Source: Paractinoplanes polyasparticus
Lineage (GTDB): Bacteria; Actinomycetota; Actinomycetes; Mycobacteriales; Micromonosporaceae
Direction: 5' to 3'
NCBI RefSeq assembly: GCF_019710575.1
Contig: NZ_JAHWFK010000023.1
Location: forward strand, 153,032 to 217,031
Length of the DNA: 64,000 nt
In this document: piece by piece, positions 35,607-43,185 of the stretch
How positions within the stretch are numbered: position 1 is the first letter of the stretch
Layout: the number at the start of each line of letters is the position of its first letter
Translations under genes and position numbers: made by a program
Notes under the pieces: generated by a model
Seen by the model: only the letters and a program-made list of their open reading frames with translations
The model's database searches: none
What the model was told of the DNA's origin: nothing

Positions 35607-35647
35607 ATCCCCCGGTCGCGGCGGCCGCGTCGCCGCGACCGGGGGAT
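35607..35647. terminator. Strong bidirectional terminator between MFS and P1 peptidase genes
   Basis: A perfect 17-bp stem (35607-35623 with 35631-35647, starting ATCCCCCGGTCGCGGCG) and a 7-nt loop lies between two convergent genes, 7 bp after the MFS stop codon and touching the peptidase stop codon. Confidence 0.85.
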
Positions 35648-36642
35648 CACAACCTCAGCGCCCGCAGGACTCGCTCATGGGACACGGCAATCTTCGTGTG
35701 CCCGCCGAAGCCCGTGGTCGTGGTGGCCATGAACAGTGAGTTGAGCAGCGCCTCCTCGACCGCCTCGAGCACCGCCGCGAAGGCCGGTTCCAGCTCGGCC
35801 TCGGGCAGCAGCGGCCCGTCCGGCGCGGCGGTGCTGAAGGCGATCGCGTAGTCGCCACTACCACCGGCGAATTCCGCCCCCACCCGGCCCATGGCGAAGA
35901 CCGCCCGGCGAGCCAGCCGGGACAACTGCCGCGCGTCGAAGCGGCCGTCGGTGGCCACGACGATGACGCACGAGTTGCCGATCTGCTCGGCCGGCCGGCC
36001 CGGGAACGGCACGCCGAGCACGCGGAGAACTCCGGAGAAGTTCGACTGTACGAGTACGCCCACCGTGACGGCGCCTTTTCTCGACGCCGTCCCGATACCA
36101 CCCTTGAAGCCCAGCGCCCCGGTGCCGGTGCCCGCGCCGACCGACCCCTCAGCGGGCAGACCGGCCGAAGCCGTTTCGAGCGCGGCGTACACGTGCTCGG
36201 CGGTGATCGGGCGCGCCCGGATGTCCGACAGGTAGCCGTCGTTCGTCTCCGCGACGATCGGGTTGAGCGACTGCACGGACTCCCACCCCGGCCGCCCCAG
36301 CATGTGGCTGACCAGAGCATCGGCCACCCGGAACGTCGACAGGGTGGCGGTCAGCAGCACCGGCGTCTCGATCTCGCCCAGTTCGGCCAGTTGCGTCGAG
36401 CCGACCATCTTGCCGTGCCCGTTCCCCACGAACAGCCCCGCCGGCAGGGCCCGCCGGTGGTCGAGCTGATCGGGCACGATCGCCGTCACGCCGGTACGGA
36501 TGTCGTCCCCCTCGACGAGGGTCGTGTGCCCGACCCGGACCCCGGCCACGTCGGTGATGGCGTTCAACGGCCCGGTCTCGCGGGAGCCGACCACGATGCC
36601 GAGCTCTCGTGCCCGCCGCGGCACCTGCGTCGCCCGTTCCAT
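35647..36642 (-). CDS. P1-family peptidase (DmpA-like L-aminopeptidase/D-esterase)
   Basis: About 331 residues of the self-cleaving Ntn-hydrolase family P1 (DmpA/BapA). Conserved elements: NAITDVAGVRVGHTTLVEGDD, GLFVGNGHGKMVG, NPIVAETNDGYLSDIRA, the glycine-rich GSVGAGTGTGALGFKGGIGTASR, and ALLNSLFMATTTTGFGGH, where the Ser after Asn is the expected autoprocessing nucleophile. It hydrolyses N-terminal residues or beta-/D-amino-acid amides. ATG 36642 is preferred: a TAGCCT -10 lies 6 nt upstream, the leaderless pattern seen at several genes here. Confidence 0.9.
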   Translation of the reverse strand: MERATQVPRRARELGIVVGSRETGPLNAITDVAGVRVGHTTLVEGDDIRTGVTAIVPDQLDHRRALPAGLFVGNGHGKMVGSTQLAELGEIETPVLLTATLSTFRVADALVSHMLGRPGWESVQSLNPIVAETNDGYLSDIRARPITAEHVYAALETASAGLPAEGSVGAGTGTGALGFKGGIGTASRKGAVTVGVLVQSNFSGVLRVLGVPFPGRPAEQIGNSCVIVVATDGRFDARQLSRLARRAVFAMGRVGAEFAGGSGDYAIAFSTAAPDGPLLPEAELEPAFAAVLEAVEEALLNSLFMATTTTGFGGHTKIAVSHERVLRALRL

Positions 36643-36653
36643 CACGGCAGGCT

Positions 36654-36744
36654 AGGGCGCATCTGGTGGATCACGTGGGAGCGAGGCGACGTCAGGCGCG
36701 GCTGGGCCACGCCGCAGCCCCGCGTGATCCACCAGATGCGCCCT
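36654..36744. repeat. 22-bp perfect inverted repeat with 47-nt spacer
   Basis: Arms 36654-36675 and 36723-36744 are exact reverse complements (outer end AGGGCGCATCTGGTGG). The right arm lies inside the 3' end of the TetR gene and its spacer contains that gene's stop codon; the left arm lies before the peptidase start. It could be a mobile palindromic element (REP/MITE-like) or a structured attenuator. Confidence 0.8.
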
Positions 36745-37330
36745 GGTGGTTCACCCCCTGGGTGGCGTCGCGGCGGAGGCCGTCGAGGAAGACGGCGAGG
36801 ATGCGCTCGTTGTGTTCGGGCGGCAGGCCGGGCACGGGCCGGCACAGCTGGGTGATGGCGTGCAGCAGGTCTTCGGCGCTGAGGTCGGCGCGGACCGTGC
36901 CGGCGGCCACCGCGGCGTCGAGCAGGCCGGCCAGGGCGGGGCCGAGCCGCTCGAGGAAGTAGGCGGGCAGGCCCTCGAACGCCGGGTCGCCCGAGTGCAG
37001 GGCCGAGGCCAGGCCGCGCTTGGTGGCCAGCAGGTCGGCGAAGCGCCGGATCCAGGCGGTGAGCGCCTCGGCCGGCTCGTGGGCGGCGCTCAGGGCGGGG
37101 GCCGCGTCGGCGACGGCGTCGATGTTGCTCTCGACGACGGCCTTGACCAGGTGGGCCCGCTGCGGGAAATGCCTGTACATCGTGCCGACGCCGACCCCGG
37201 CGCGGTCGGTGATCTCTTTGGCCGGCGCGTCCACCCCCGAGGTGGCGAAGACCGCGCGAGCGGCGTCGAGCAGCGCGTCGACGTTGCGGCGGGCGTCGGC
37301 CCGGCGGCGCGGCGCCTGGTCCTGAGACAA
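36692..37330 (-). CDS. TetR-family regulator divergent from an aldo/keto reductase
   Basis: A 212-residue TetR protein: RRNVDALLDAARAVFATSGVDAPAKEITDRAGVGVGTMYRHFPQRAHLV is the DNA-binding domain. The C-terminal about 20 residues (after RRDATQGVNHQ) are encoded by the right arm and spacer of a 22-bp inverted repeat, so the original C terminus was probably replaced. The gene is divergent from the reductase gene at 37418, and two identical-type palindromes lie between them, so it most likely represses that gene and itself. Confidence 0.9.
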   Translation of the reverse strand: MSQDQAPRRRADARRNVDALLDAARAVFATSGVDAPAKEITDRAGVGVGTMYRHFPQRAHLVKAVVESNIDAVADAAPALSAAHEPAEALTAWIRRFADLLATKRGLASALHSGDPAFEGLPAYFLERLGPALAGLLDAAVAAGTVRADLSAEDLLHAITQLCRPVPGLPPEHNERILAVFLDGLRRDATQGVNHQGASGGSRGAAAWPSRA

Positions 37331-37352
37331 CGGCGATCCCTCCCTAGCGAAA

Positions 37353-37391
37353 CGGAAAAGCTTTCCGTATAGTTCCGGAAAGAGTTTCCGC
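37353..37391. promoter_or_regulatory. Twin TetR operators in the TetR/reductase divergent promoter
   Basis: Two copies of CGGAAA-N3-TTTCCG: ACGGAAA-AGC-TTTCCGT at 37353-37369 and CGGAAA-GAG-TTTCCG at 37377-37391. Their centres are 23 bp apart, about two helical turns, fitting cooperative binding of two TetR dimers on one DNA face. Confidence 0.75.
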
Positions 37392-37417
37392 TTAACACTC
37401 TAGGGCAGGAGTCCGCC

Positions 37418-38455
37418 ATGCACCACCGCACTCTCGGCCGCACCGGCATCCAGGTCAGCCCCTACGCGCTGGGCACACTGATGTTCGCCTCCCCGATGGG
37501 CAACACCGGTGAGGAATCGGCCCGCATCCTGCACCGGGCGCTCGACGCCGGCATCAACTTCGTCGACACCGCCGACGCCTACGCCGACTCCGAAGAGGTC
37601 GTCGGCCGGGCCTTGGTGGGCCGGCGCGACGAGGTCGTGCTGGCCACCAAGTTCGGCCGCCCGACGGGGCCCGGCGCCAACCAGCAGGGCGCGTCCCGGC
37701 GCTGGATAGTCTCCGCCGTCGAGGCCTCGCTGCGCCGCTTGCGCACCGACCACATCGATCTCTACCAGCTGCACCGCCCCGACCCGGCCACCGACCTGGA
37801 AGAGACGCTGGCCGCGCTGACCGACCTGATCAGCAGCGGCAAGGTGCTCGCGATCGGCGCGTCGGGCACCCCGGCCTCGGCCATCGTCGAGGCCCAGTGG
37901 ATCGCCGAGCGCCGCGGCCTCGCCCGCTTCCACACCGAGCAGCCGGTCTACTCGCTGCTCAACCGCGGCATCGAGCGCGAGATCCTGCCGACCCTGCAGC
38001 ATTTCGGCATGGGCGCCCTCGTGTGGGGCCCGCTCGGCCAGGGCCTGCTCACCGGCCGCGTGCGCAAGGACGGCGACAACGACCTGCGTCGCTCGGGCCT
38101 GCTCCGCCACGTGACCGACGAGCGCCGGCTCGACGTGGTCGAGCAGCTCATCCCGCTGGCGGCCGAGGCCGGGCTGCCGCTGACCCACCTGGCCATGGCA
38201 TTCACGATCGCCCACCCGGGGGTCACCAGCGCGCTGATCGGCGTGCGCACCATGGACCACCTGGATGCTCTGCTCGCCGGCCTCGACGTCACCCTGAGCG
38301 ACGACCTGCTCGACCGGATCGACGAGATCGTCCCGCCCGGCACCGACGTCGGCCTGCTCGACCAGGCCGTTCAGCCGCCTGCGCTGCTCGATGCCGGCCT
38401 GCGCCGCCGCCCCTGGGCGACCAGGGCGATCACCGAGCAGAAACCGGCTGCCTGA
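37418..38455 (+). CDS. Aldo/keto reductase
   Basis: A 345-residue NADPH-dependent oxidoreductase of the AKR superfamily (TIM barrel). The catalytic tetrad is visible as Asp50 and Tyr55 (NFVDTADAYADSE), Lys78 (VLATKFG) and His119 (DLYQLHRPD). GVTSALIGVRTMDHL is the cofactor-binding region. The ribosome site is GGCAGGAG. It is divergent from a TetR gene with twin operators between them. The 3' end overlaps the convergent GyrI-like gene by 26 bp. The substrate is unknown. Confidence 0.92.
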   Translation: MHHRTLGRTGIQVSPYALGTLMFASPMGNTGEESARILHRALDAGINFVDTADAYADSEEVVGRALVGRRDEVVLATKFGRPTGPGANQQGASRRWIVSAVEASLRRLRTDHIDLYQLHRPDPATDLEETLAALTDLISSGKVLAIGASGTPASAIVEAQWIAERRGLARFHTEQPVYSLLNRGIEREILPTLQHFGMGALVWGPLGQGLLTGRVRKDGDNDLRRSGLLRHVTDERRLDVVEQLIPLAAEAGLPLTHLAMAFTIAHPGVTSALIGVRTMDHLDALLAGLDVTLSDDLLDRIDEIVPPGTDVGLLDQAVQPPALLDAGLRRRPWATRAITEQKPAA

Positions 38456-39047
38456 GGATCGTGCGCCGCTTCTCGGGGGCGACCTTGCGGGCGTCACTCA
38501 GATAGATCTCGTGGTGCCGCCCGGTCATCGTCAGGCCGTGGGCGGGAACGAAGTCGTTGTGCAGGCGGGCCAGGGTCTCCGCCTCGTCGTCGAAGGGGCC
38601 GACGTGCAGGGTCTGCACGCAGCGCCCCTCGGCAAGCGAGGCCAGGCGCACGTCGGGCAGCCGCTCCGGGGCGCCCTTGGCCGCGACCTGCTCGACGGCA
38701 TCGGCAAACATCGCCTCGTCGATCCACACCGGCGTCATGATCAGCAGGGTCCAGTCCCATTGCGACTTGTCGCGCGCCGTCGTGAAGGCGTCCATGTCGT
38801 CGGCCCACCACAGGCCCTCGAGCGGCATGACGACGTAGTCGCGCTCCAGCTTCTGCTTGCTGGCGAACTTCAGCTTGTAGGCCAGCGGATAGAGCGCCTC
38901 GGTCGCCCCGGCGAAGTCCCGGCTGGTGTTGGGGTCGCCGTGCCCGTCGATCATCAGGTACTGCATCTCCGGCACGTCCACGATCTCGAACCGCCCCTTG
39001 GGTGCGCGGTAACAGCCGAGCTCCTTCTTGAAATCCGTCTTGAGCAC
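38430..39047 (-). CDS. GyrI-like (SbmC/AraC effector-domain) small-molecule binding protein
   Basis: About 205 residues, beginning with the sequence LKTDFKKELGCYRAPKGRFEIVDVPEMQYLMIDGHGDPN, the signature opening of stand-alone GyrI-like proteins in actinomycetes and firmicutes. It continues with ALYPLAYKLKF and EGLWWADDMDAF. The fold binds hydrophobic or drug-like ligands and some members hydrolyse cyclopropanoids. The start is set at GTG 39047, 5 nt after GGAGG. Its 3' end overlaps the reductase gene by 26 bp. Confidence 0.82.
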   Translation of the reverse strand: MLKTDFKKELGCYRAPKGRFEIVDVPEMQYLMIDGHGDPNTSRDFAGATEALYPLAYKLKFASKQKLERDYVVMPLEGLWWADDMDAFTTARDKSQWDWTLLIMTPVWIDEAMFADAVEQVAAKGAPERLPDVRLASLAEGRCVQTLHVGPFDDEAETLARLHNDFVPAHGLTMTGRHHEIYLSDARKVAPEKRRTILRQPVSAR

Positions 39048-39244
39048 GGTCACCTCCGGGCGAGTTCGGTCGGGCTCGATTCTCGGCCATTCCACCAGGG
39101 CGGTGTGTCAGCGGGCTCTGCAGCTTCGAGCACCGCAGCGCATCGCCGGAGCACCGCAGCGCTTCGCGCGGCACCGCGCAGGCGCCAGTGGGCGGTCCGC
39201 TTCGAGGCACGGGCACCGTTCGCGAGGCCCTGCTGGAAGCCAGG

Positions 39245-39787
39245 TCAGCGCGAGTGCAGGTCAATGACGTAGAAGAGCAGCTCGCCACGTTCATCGTTGT
39301 CCGTGCGGCCCAGGCGCATACCCAGTCGAGTGACGATGTGGCGCGATGCGATGTTGTGAGGGCGGATGCTGGCCCACACGCGACGCAGGCCGGCAGCCTG
39401 GCATTGCTGGAGCACCGCCGCAGCTGCTTCGGTGGCATAGCCGCGGTCCCTGTGCGGAGCGTGGATCATATAGCCGATCTCGGGCTCCTCGAAACCGGTC
39501 CGGCCTGTGAGCATTCCGCAGTTGCCGATCATCAGTCCGGTTTCCAGGCAGCGCAGGGCATACCAGCACAGGCCATGGTCGTGCTGCGCTGTCACGCGAT
39601 TGGCGATCCAGCGCTCGGTCTGCTCGAAGGCGGTGAAGGGTCCCGATCCGATGGTGTGCGTGTCCGGATCGGCGAAGAGGGCGTGCAGCTCGACGGCGTC
39701 GTCGGCGGTGAAGGCGTCGAGCTTCAGGCGCGTGGTGCGCAGCGACGGCGACATGGCGGCACGTCGTGTGGAGGACATCGTCACCAT
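39245..39787 (-). CDS. GNAT N-acetyltransferase (RimJ/RimL type)
   Basis: About 180 residues: LRTTRLKLDAFTADDAVELHALFADPDTHT opens a RimL-like domain, EPEIGYMIHAPHRDRGYATEAAAAVLQQC carries the acetyl-CoA loop, and RPHNIASRHIVTRLGMRL is the C-terminal motif. The start is uncertain (ATG 39787, 39778 or an upstream GTG) since no clear ribosome site is seen. The 197 bp between it and the GyrI-like gene start hold only a short direct duplication (GAGCACCGCAGCGC at about 39128 and 39151). The acceptor is unknown. Confidence 0.85.
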   Translation of the reverse strand: MVTMSSTRRAAMSPSLRTTRLKLDAFTADDAVELHALFADPDTHTIGSGPFTAFEQTERWIANRVTAQHDHGLCWYALRCLETGLMIGNCGMLTGRTGFEEPEIGYMIHAPHRDRGYATEAAAAVLQQCQAAGLRRVWASIRPHNIASRHIVTRLGMRLGRTDNDERGELLFYVIDLHSR

Positions 39788-39906
39788 GAAACCAACCGGA
39801 CTGCCTGAGCGCACGTCGATATCGTTGCCGCGTTTGATGATGAGGTCGCGGCTCCAGCACGGTGATGTTGCCGGCGGGCGGGTCGGGCAACGCGTGGACC
39901 CTGGAG

Positions 39907-40116
39907 TCAGCGGGCGAGCGTGCTGCGGGGCGCCGCCGCGTCGTAGGCGATGCCGTCGCGTACGGGCGTGAAGGGGAACCCGGCTGCCTCGACCGCATGG
40001 CGTTGCGGCTCGTGGCCGAGCCGGGCCGTGCCGCCGCGGCGGACGACCTCGTGGGCGATGCCGAGCTGCGGCGGGAGGTTGCCGCCGCCGTCGACCGTCA
40101 CGAACAACGCGCGCAT
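39907..40116 (-). pseudogene. N-terminal fragment of a GT1/MGT-type glycosyltransferase
   Basis: Sixty-nine codons reading MRALFVTVDGGGNLPPQLGI and ending FTPVRDGIAYDAAAPRSTLAR, the N-terminal Rossmann start of macrolide-glycosyltransferase-like enzymes, which normally run to about 400 residues. The frame ends at 39907 and the remainder of the protein is not found downstream. TARLGHE also seems to lack one residue compared with the usual xRFLGHE. It is thus a 3'-truncated remnant, placed directly after a strong terminator. The 119 bp between it and the GNAT gene show no gene. Confidence 0.75.
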
Positions 40117-40124
40117 GATGGTGC

Positions 40125-40147
40125 CCCCCCTCGGAGGCCGAGGGGGG
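40125..40147 (-). terminator. Terminator of the PadR/HAAS operon
   Basis: A perfect 10-bp stem (CCCCCCTCGG and complement) with a 3-nt loop, 16 bp after the stop codon of the HAAS membrane protein gene on the minus strand. Confidence 0.8.
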
Positions 40148-40163
40148 CGATCGTATCGGCGGG

Positions 40164-41144
40164 TCAGCTGACGCTGTAAGTGTTGCCCGTGCCGGGAATC
40201 CTGGCCGGACGGCCCTTGCGTGCCAGCTCGGCCTTGCGGGCGACGTCGACGATGTCGTAGAGCGCGCCCAGGGCGACAGCGACGATGGTCGCCAGCGAGA
40301 CCCAGCCCTCCAGGTCGACGTCGGCCCCGTCGAAGCCGGTGAAGGCGGGGTTGAAGAACCTGTCGGCGGCCAGCAGATAGATCATGAGCCCGGCGGTGAC
40401 GACGGACAGCGCCGCGTTGGCGACCGCGACCGGGCGGGTCCACCGGCCGAGGCGGTAGACCCAGACGGCCCAGACACACTTCAGGGCGATCAGGACAATC
40501 AGCGCCGGCCACCAGAAGGACCAGTTGGCCGGGTCGAGCAGAGGCTCGTCGGTGAACGTGAACTGCTGGAGCACCAGGGCGGCGATCACCAGGACGGGCC
40601 AGACGAGGGTGGCGCCGAAGTCGATCCGGGACAGCGCGCCGGGCTCGTACTTCGGCAGGTCGTCCAGGGTCCAGGCCCGCTTGAGCTCGGCCTGGCCCAG
40701 GCCGGTGCGCTCGATGACGGCGAAGACGCCGGTGGTCCAGAACGCCATGTGGACCGAGACGGTGATGGTCGTGGTGACGATCGCGGCGATGACGCTGCCG
40801 ACCGTCACGTCGTCGTCGAAGAGCTCGACGACGGCCACCGCGACGACGACCAGCGGCAGGACGGTGCTGAACAGCGTGACCATCAGGCGTCGCCACACCC
40901 CGTAGAGCTCGGGGCCGATCAGGACGTTGCGTCTGCCGGCATAGCTGTCGGCGAGGCGGTCGGGATCGCCCAGCTCGAGGAGCGTGCGCTCGATCGCGGC
41001 CTCGCGGGACTCGCCGGCCTCGACCCGGGCGTCGACCGCGTCGTCGATCGAGGCGCGCAATTCGCGGTCGATGTCGGCGCGCTGCTGCTCCGGCACGCGG
41101 CGCAGGGCGGTGTAGACGTAGCGGTCGACGAGGGTGGTGGTCAT
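40164..41144 (-). CDS. HAAS-domain membrane protein paired with PadR
   Basis: A 326-residue protein. Residues 1-75 (VDRYVYTALRRVPEQQRADIDRELRASIDDAVDARVEAG, AIERTLLELGDPDRLADSYAG) form the helical HAAS domain, which typically accompanies PadR regulators. About seven hydrophobic helices follow. The gene overlaps the PadR stop by ATGA, so the two are translationally coupled. HAAS proteins are thought to transmit signals to or sequester the PadR regulator or to be efflux-associated. No specific function can be assigned. Confidence 0.85.
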   Translation of the reverse strand: MTTTLVDRYVYTALRRVPEQQRADIDRELRASIDDAVDARVEAGESREAAIERTLLELGDPDRLADSYAGRRNVLIGPELYGVWRRLMVTLFSTVLPLVVVAVAVVELFDDDVTVGSVIAAIVTTTITVSVHMAFWTTGVFAVIERTGLGQAELKRAWTLDDLPKYEPGALSRIDFGATLVWPVLVIAALVLQQFTFTDEPLLDPANWSFWWPALIVLIALKCVWAVWVYRLGRWTRPVAVANAALSVVTAGLMIYLLAADRFFNPAFTGFDGADVDLEGWVSLATIVAVALGALYDIVDVARKAELARKGRPARIPGTGNTYSVS

Positions 41145-41500
41145 TTGTCGCTCCCGGGGGTCGAGATGGGGTCGGTGGAGAGGTCGCCGATGGCGTCGTC
41201 GAGGCGGGCCCACTCGATGCGCAGGGCCTCGGCAACCGCGTTGCCCTGCTCGGTGGTGGTGTAGAACTTGCGCGGCCGGGCCTCGTCGGTGTTCCACGCG
41301 CTGGTGAGCAGGCCCTGCGACTCCAGACGGCGCAGCAGGGGATAGAGCGTGTTGGCCTCGACCTCGAAGCCGGCGTCGCTCAACGTCTCGAGCAGTGAAT
41401 AGCCGTAGCCCGGTGTGCGCAGCACGGTGAGGCTGGCCACGACCACCGTGCCGCGACGCAGCTCCTGTAAGTGGCTGGCCAGTGTCGCGTCCGTTGTCAT
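41141..41500 (-). CDS. PadR-family transcriptional regulator
   Basis: About 119 residues: LQELRRGTVVVASLTVLRTPGYGYSLLETLSDAGFEVEANTLYPLLRRLESQGLLTSAWNTDEARPRKFYTTTEQG is a complete PadR winged helix with the N-terminal helix and the DNA-contacting YPLLRRLE segment. The start is placed at ATG 41500; ATG 41512 would fall next to the operator-like palindrome. It is first in a two-gene operon with the HAAS membrane protein. Probably autoregulatory. Confidence 0.9.
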   Translation of the reverse strand: MTTDATLASHLQELRRGTVVVASLTVLRTPGYGYSLLETLSDAGFEVEANTLYPLLRRLESQGLLTSAWNTDEARPRKFYTTTEQGNAVAEALRIEWARLDDAIGDLSTDPISTPGSDK

Positions 41501-41510
41501 GTCCAACACC

Positions 41511-41531
41511 ATACTGTGTCTCACACACTAT
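41511..41531. promoter_or_regulatory. Probable PadR operator
   Basis: ATACTGTG-N5-CACACTAT is an inverted repeat with one mismatch, just upstream of the PadR start. The ATACT/AGTAT ends resemble PadR-type sites. The position suggests autorepression. Confidence 0.55.
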
Positions 41532-41586
41532 GGCAACGCACTACACCAACGTGCCCACAAGAATGTTTTGAACGGAGAGAGTCGTC

Positions 41587-43056
41587 CTATTTGTCCGCGG
41601 AGGCGGAGCCGGGCGCGGGGTCGGGCGCGGGGTCGTCGGCAAGGGGGTCGGGCGGGGCGGCGGTCACCGCGTCGGCCGAGCGGGGGATCAGGGCGGCCAA
41701 GGCGATCATCACGACGGCCACCAGCAGCATGCCGATGAAGATGCGGTGGACGGCTGTGGTGAGAAGAGCCGGATCGACGGTGTCGCCACCGATGATGGCG
41801 TTCGCGATCGCCCCGAACACGGCAGCCCCCAGCGCGCTGCCCAGCGACCGCAGGAAGATGTTGTTCGCGGTCACCACGCCCCGCTCCGACCAGCCCACGC
41901 TCGACTGCGCCGCGATCAGCGTCGGCGCCGCCGTCAGGCCCATGCCGAGCCCGATGACCAGGCAGTACGTGCCCACGGCCCACACCGACGACTCCGCGCC
42001 GAGCAGCAGCAACAGCGCACAACCCACCGTGACCAGCACCGTGCCGATCAGCGCGGTCGCCCGGAAACCCACCCGCAGGTACACCCGGCCGGCCTGGCTC
42101 GCCGTGATCGGCCAGCCCAGCGTGAGCGCGGCCAGCGCGAACCCGGCGACCAGGGGCCCGTACCCGAGGACGTCCTGTACATAGATCGGCACGTACGAGC
42201 TGAGCCCGAGCAGGATCGCCCCGACCCCCACCGCGAGTTGCCCGCTGGTAACCAGCAGCCGTCGCCGGAACACCCACAACGGCAGCACCGGCTCGGGCGC
42301 TCCGCGTTCGGCGAGCCCGAAGAGCACGAGCAGGAGCAGCCCGCCGCCGAGCGTGATCAGGCTGGCGGGCGAGATCCACGCCCACGCCTGCCCGCCCTCC
42401 AGCACGCCCAGGATCACCAGGGTGAGACCGGCCGTGAGCAGCGCCGCCCCGCGGTAGTCGATCGCCGGGTGGTGGCGTTCGGCCCGCTCGTGGAACTTGG
42501 TGAAGATCATGCCGCCGGCCAGCAGGCAGAGCGGGATGTTGACCAGAAAGATCCACCGCCAGTCGACGTACTCGCTGAACACGCCGCCCAGGGTGGGCCC
42601 GACAACCGACGAGATACCCCAGACGCTGGCCAGGTAGCCCTGCACCTTGGCCCGCTCGCGCACGGTGTAGAGGTCGCCCACGATCGTGATCGTGGTCGGC
42701 GCGATCGCCCCGGCGCCCAGTCCCTGCACCACCCGAAAGATGATCAGTGTGAGCATGCTCCAGGCCAGGCCGCACAGCACCGAGCCGACCAGGAACAACC
42801 CGATGCCCCAGAGCACGACCGGTTTGCGCCCGAAGAGGTCGTTGAGCTTGCCGTAGATGGGCACCGAGACGGCCTGGGCGAGCAGATAGACCGAGAAGAG
42901 CCAGGGGAACTCGGTGAAACCGCCGATGTCCTTGACGATGGAGGGAACCGCGGTCGCGATGATCGTGGAGTCGATCGCGATCAGGGCAGTGGACAGCATC
43001 ACGGCGGCGAGGACGGGCCCGCGCTCGGACCGAAATCCGACGTTGTTCTCCGGCAC
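41587..43056 (-). CDS. MFS transporter, DHA2 multidrug family (14 TM)
   Basis: A 489-residue transporter: MLSTALIAIDSTIIATAVPSIVKDIGG, motif A region GKLNDLFGRKPVVLWG, RVVQGLGAGAIAPTTITIVGDLY and ASVWGISSVVGPTLGGVFSEYVDWRWIFLVNIPL are typical of MDR/EmrB-QacA exporters. The C-terminal tail is Pro/Ala/Asp-rich. Start is GTG 43056, with AGGAGT about 11 nt upstream. It ends 86 bp before the PadR start on the same strand, so it is upstream of PadR/HAAS in transcription order and might be read with them. Confidence 0.92.
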   Translation of the reverse strand: MPENNVGFRSERGPVLAAVMLSTALIAIDSTIIATAVPSIVKDIGGFTEFPWLFSVYLLAQAVSVPIYGKLNDLFGRKPVVLWGIGLFLVGSVLCGLAWSMLTLIIFRVVQGLGAGAIAPTTITIVGDLYTVRERAKVQGYLASVWGISSVVGPTLGGVFSEYVDWRWIFLVNIPLCLLAGGMIFTKFHERAERHHPAIDYRGAALLTAGLTLVILGVLEGGQAWAWISPASLITLGGGLLLLVLFGLAERGAPEPVLPLWVFRRRLLVTSGQLAVGVGAILLGLSSYVPIYVQDVLGYGPLVAGFALAALTLGWPITASQAGRVYLRVGFRATALIGTVLVTVGCALLLLLGAESSVWAVGTYCLVIGLGMGLTAAPTLIAAQSSVGWSERGVVTANNIFLRSLGSALGAAVFGAIANAIIGGDTVDPALLTTAVHRIFIGMLLVAVVMIALAALIPRSADAVTAAPPDPLADDPAPDPAPGSASADK

Positions 43057-43185
43057 CCTGTTGACTTACTCCTGTCGGTGGCGCCGCGCGCGGCGGGACA
43101 GCCGGAAGAGTCGGACATCACCCCGGTGCGGTAATGATCCGTTGAACCGGCCCGAGCGGTGACGCGGCCGTCCTAGCCTGGTTTT

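Noticed and set aside
39815..39906. Remaining 3' part of the truncated GT1 gene
   Set aside because: No frame in this gap or the following GNAT gene resembles the C-terminal lobe of a GT1 enzyme.
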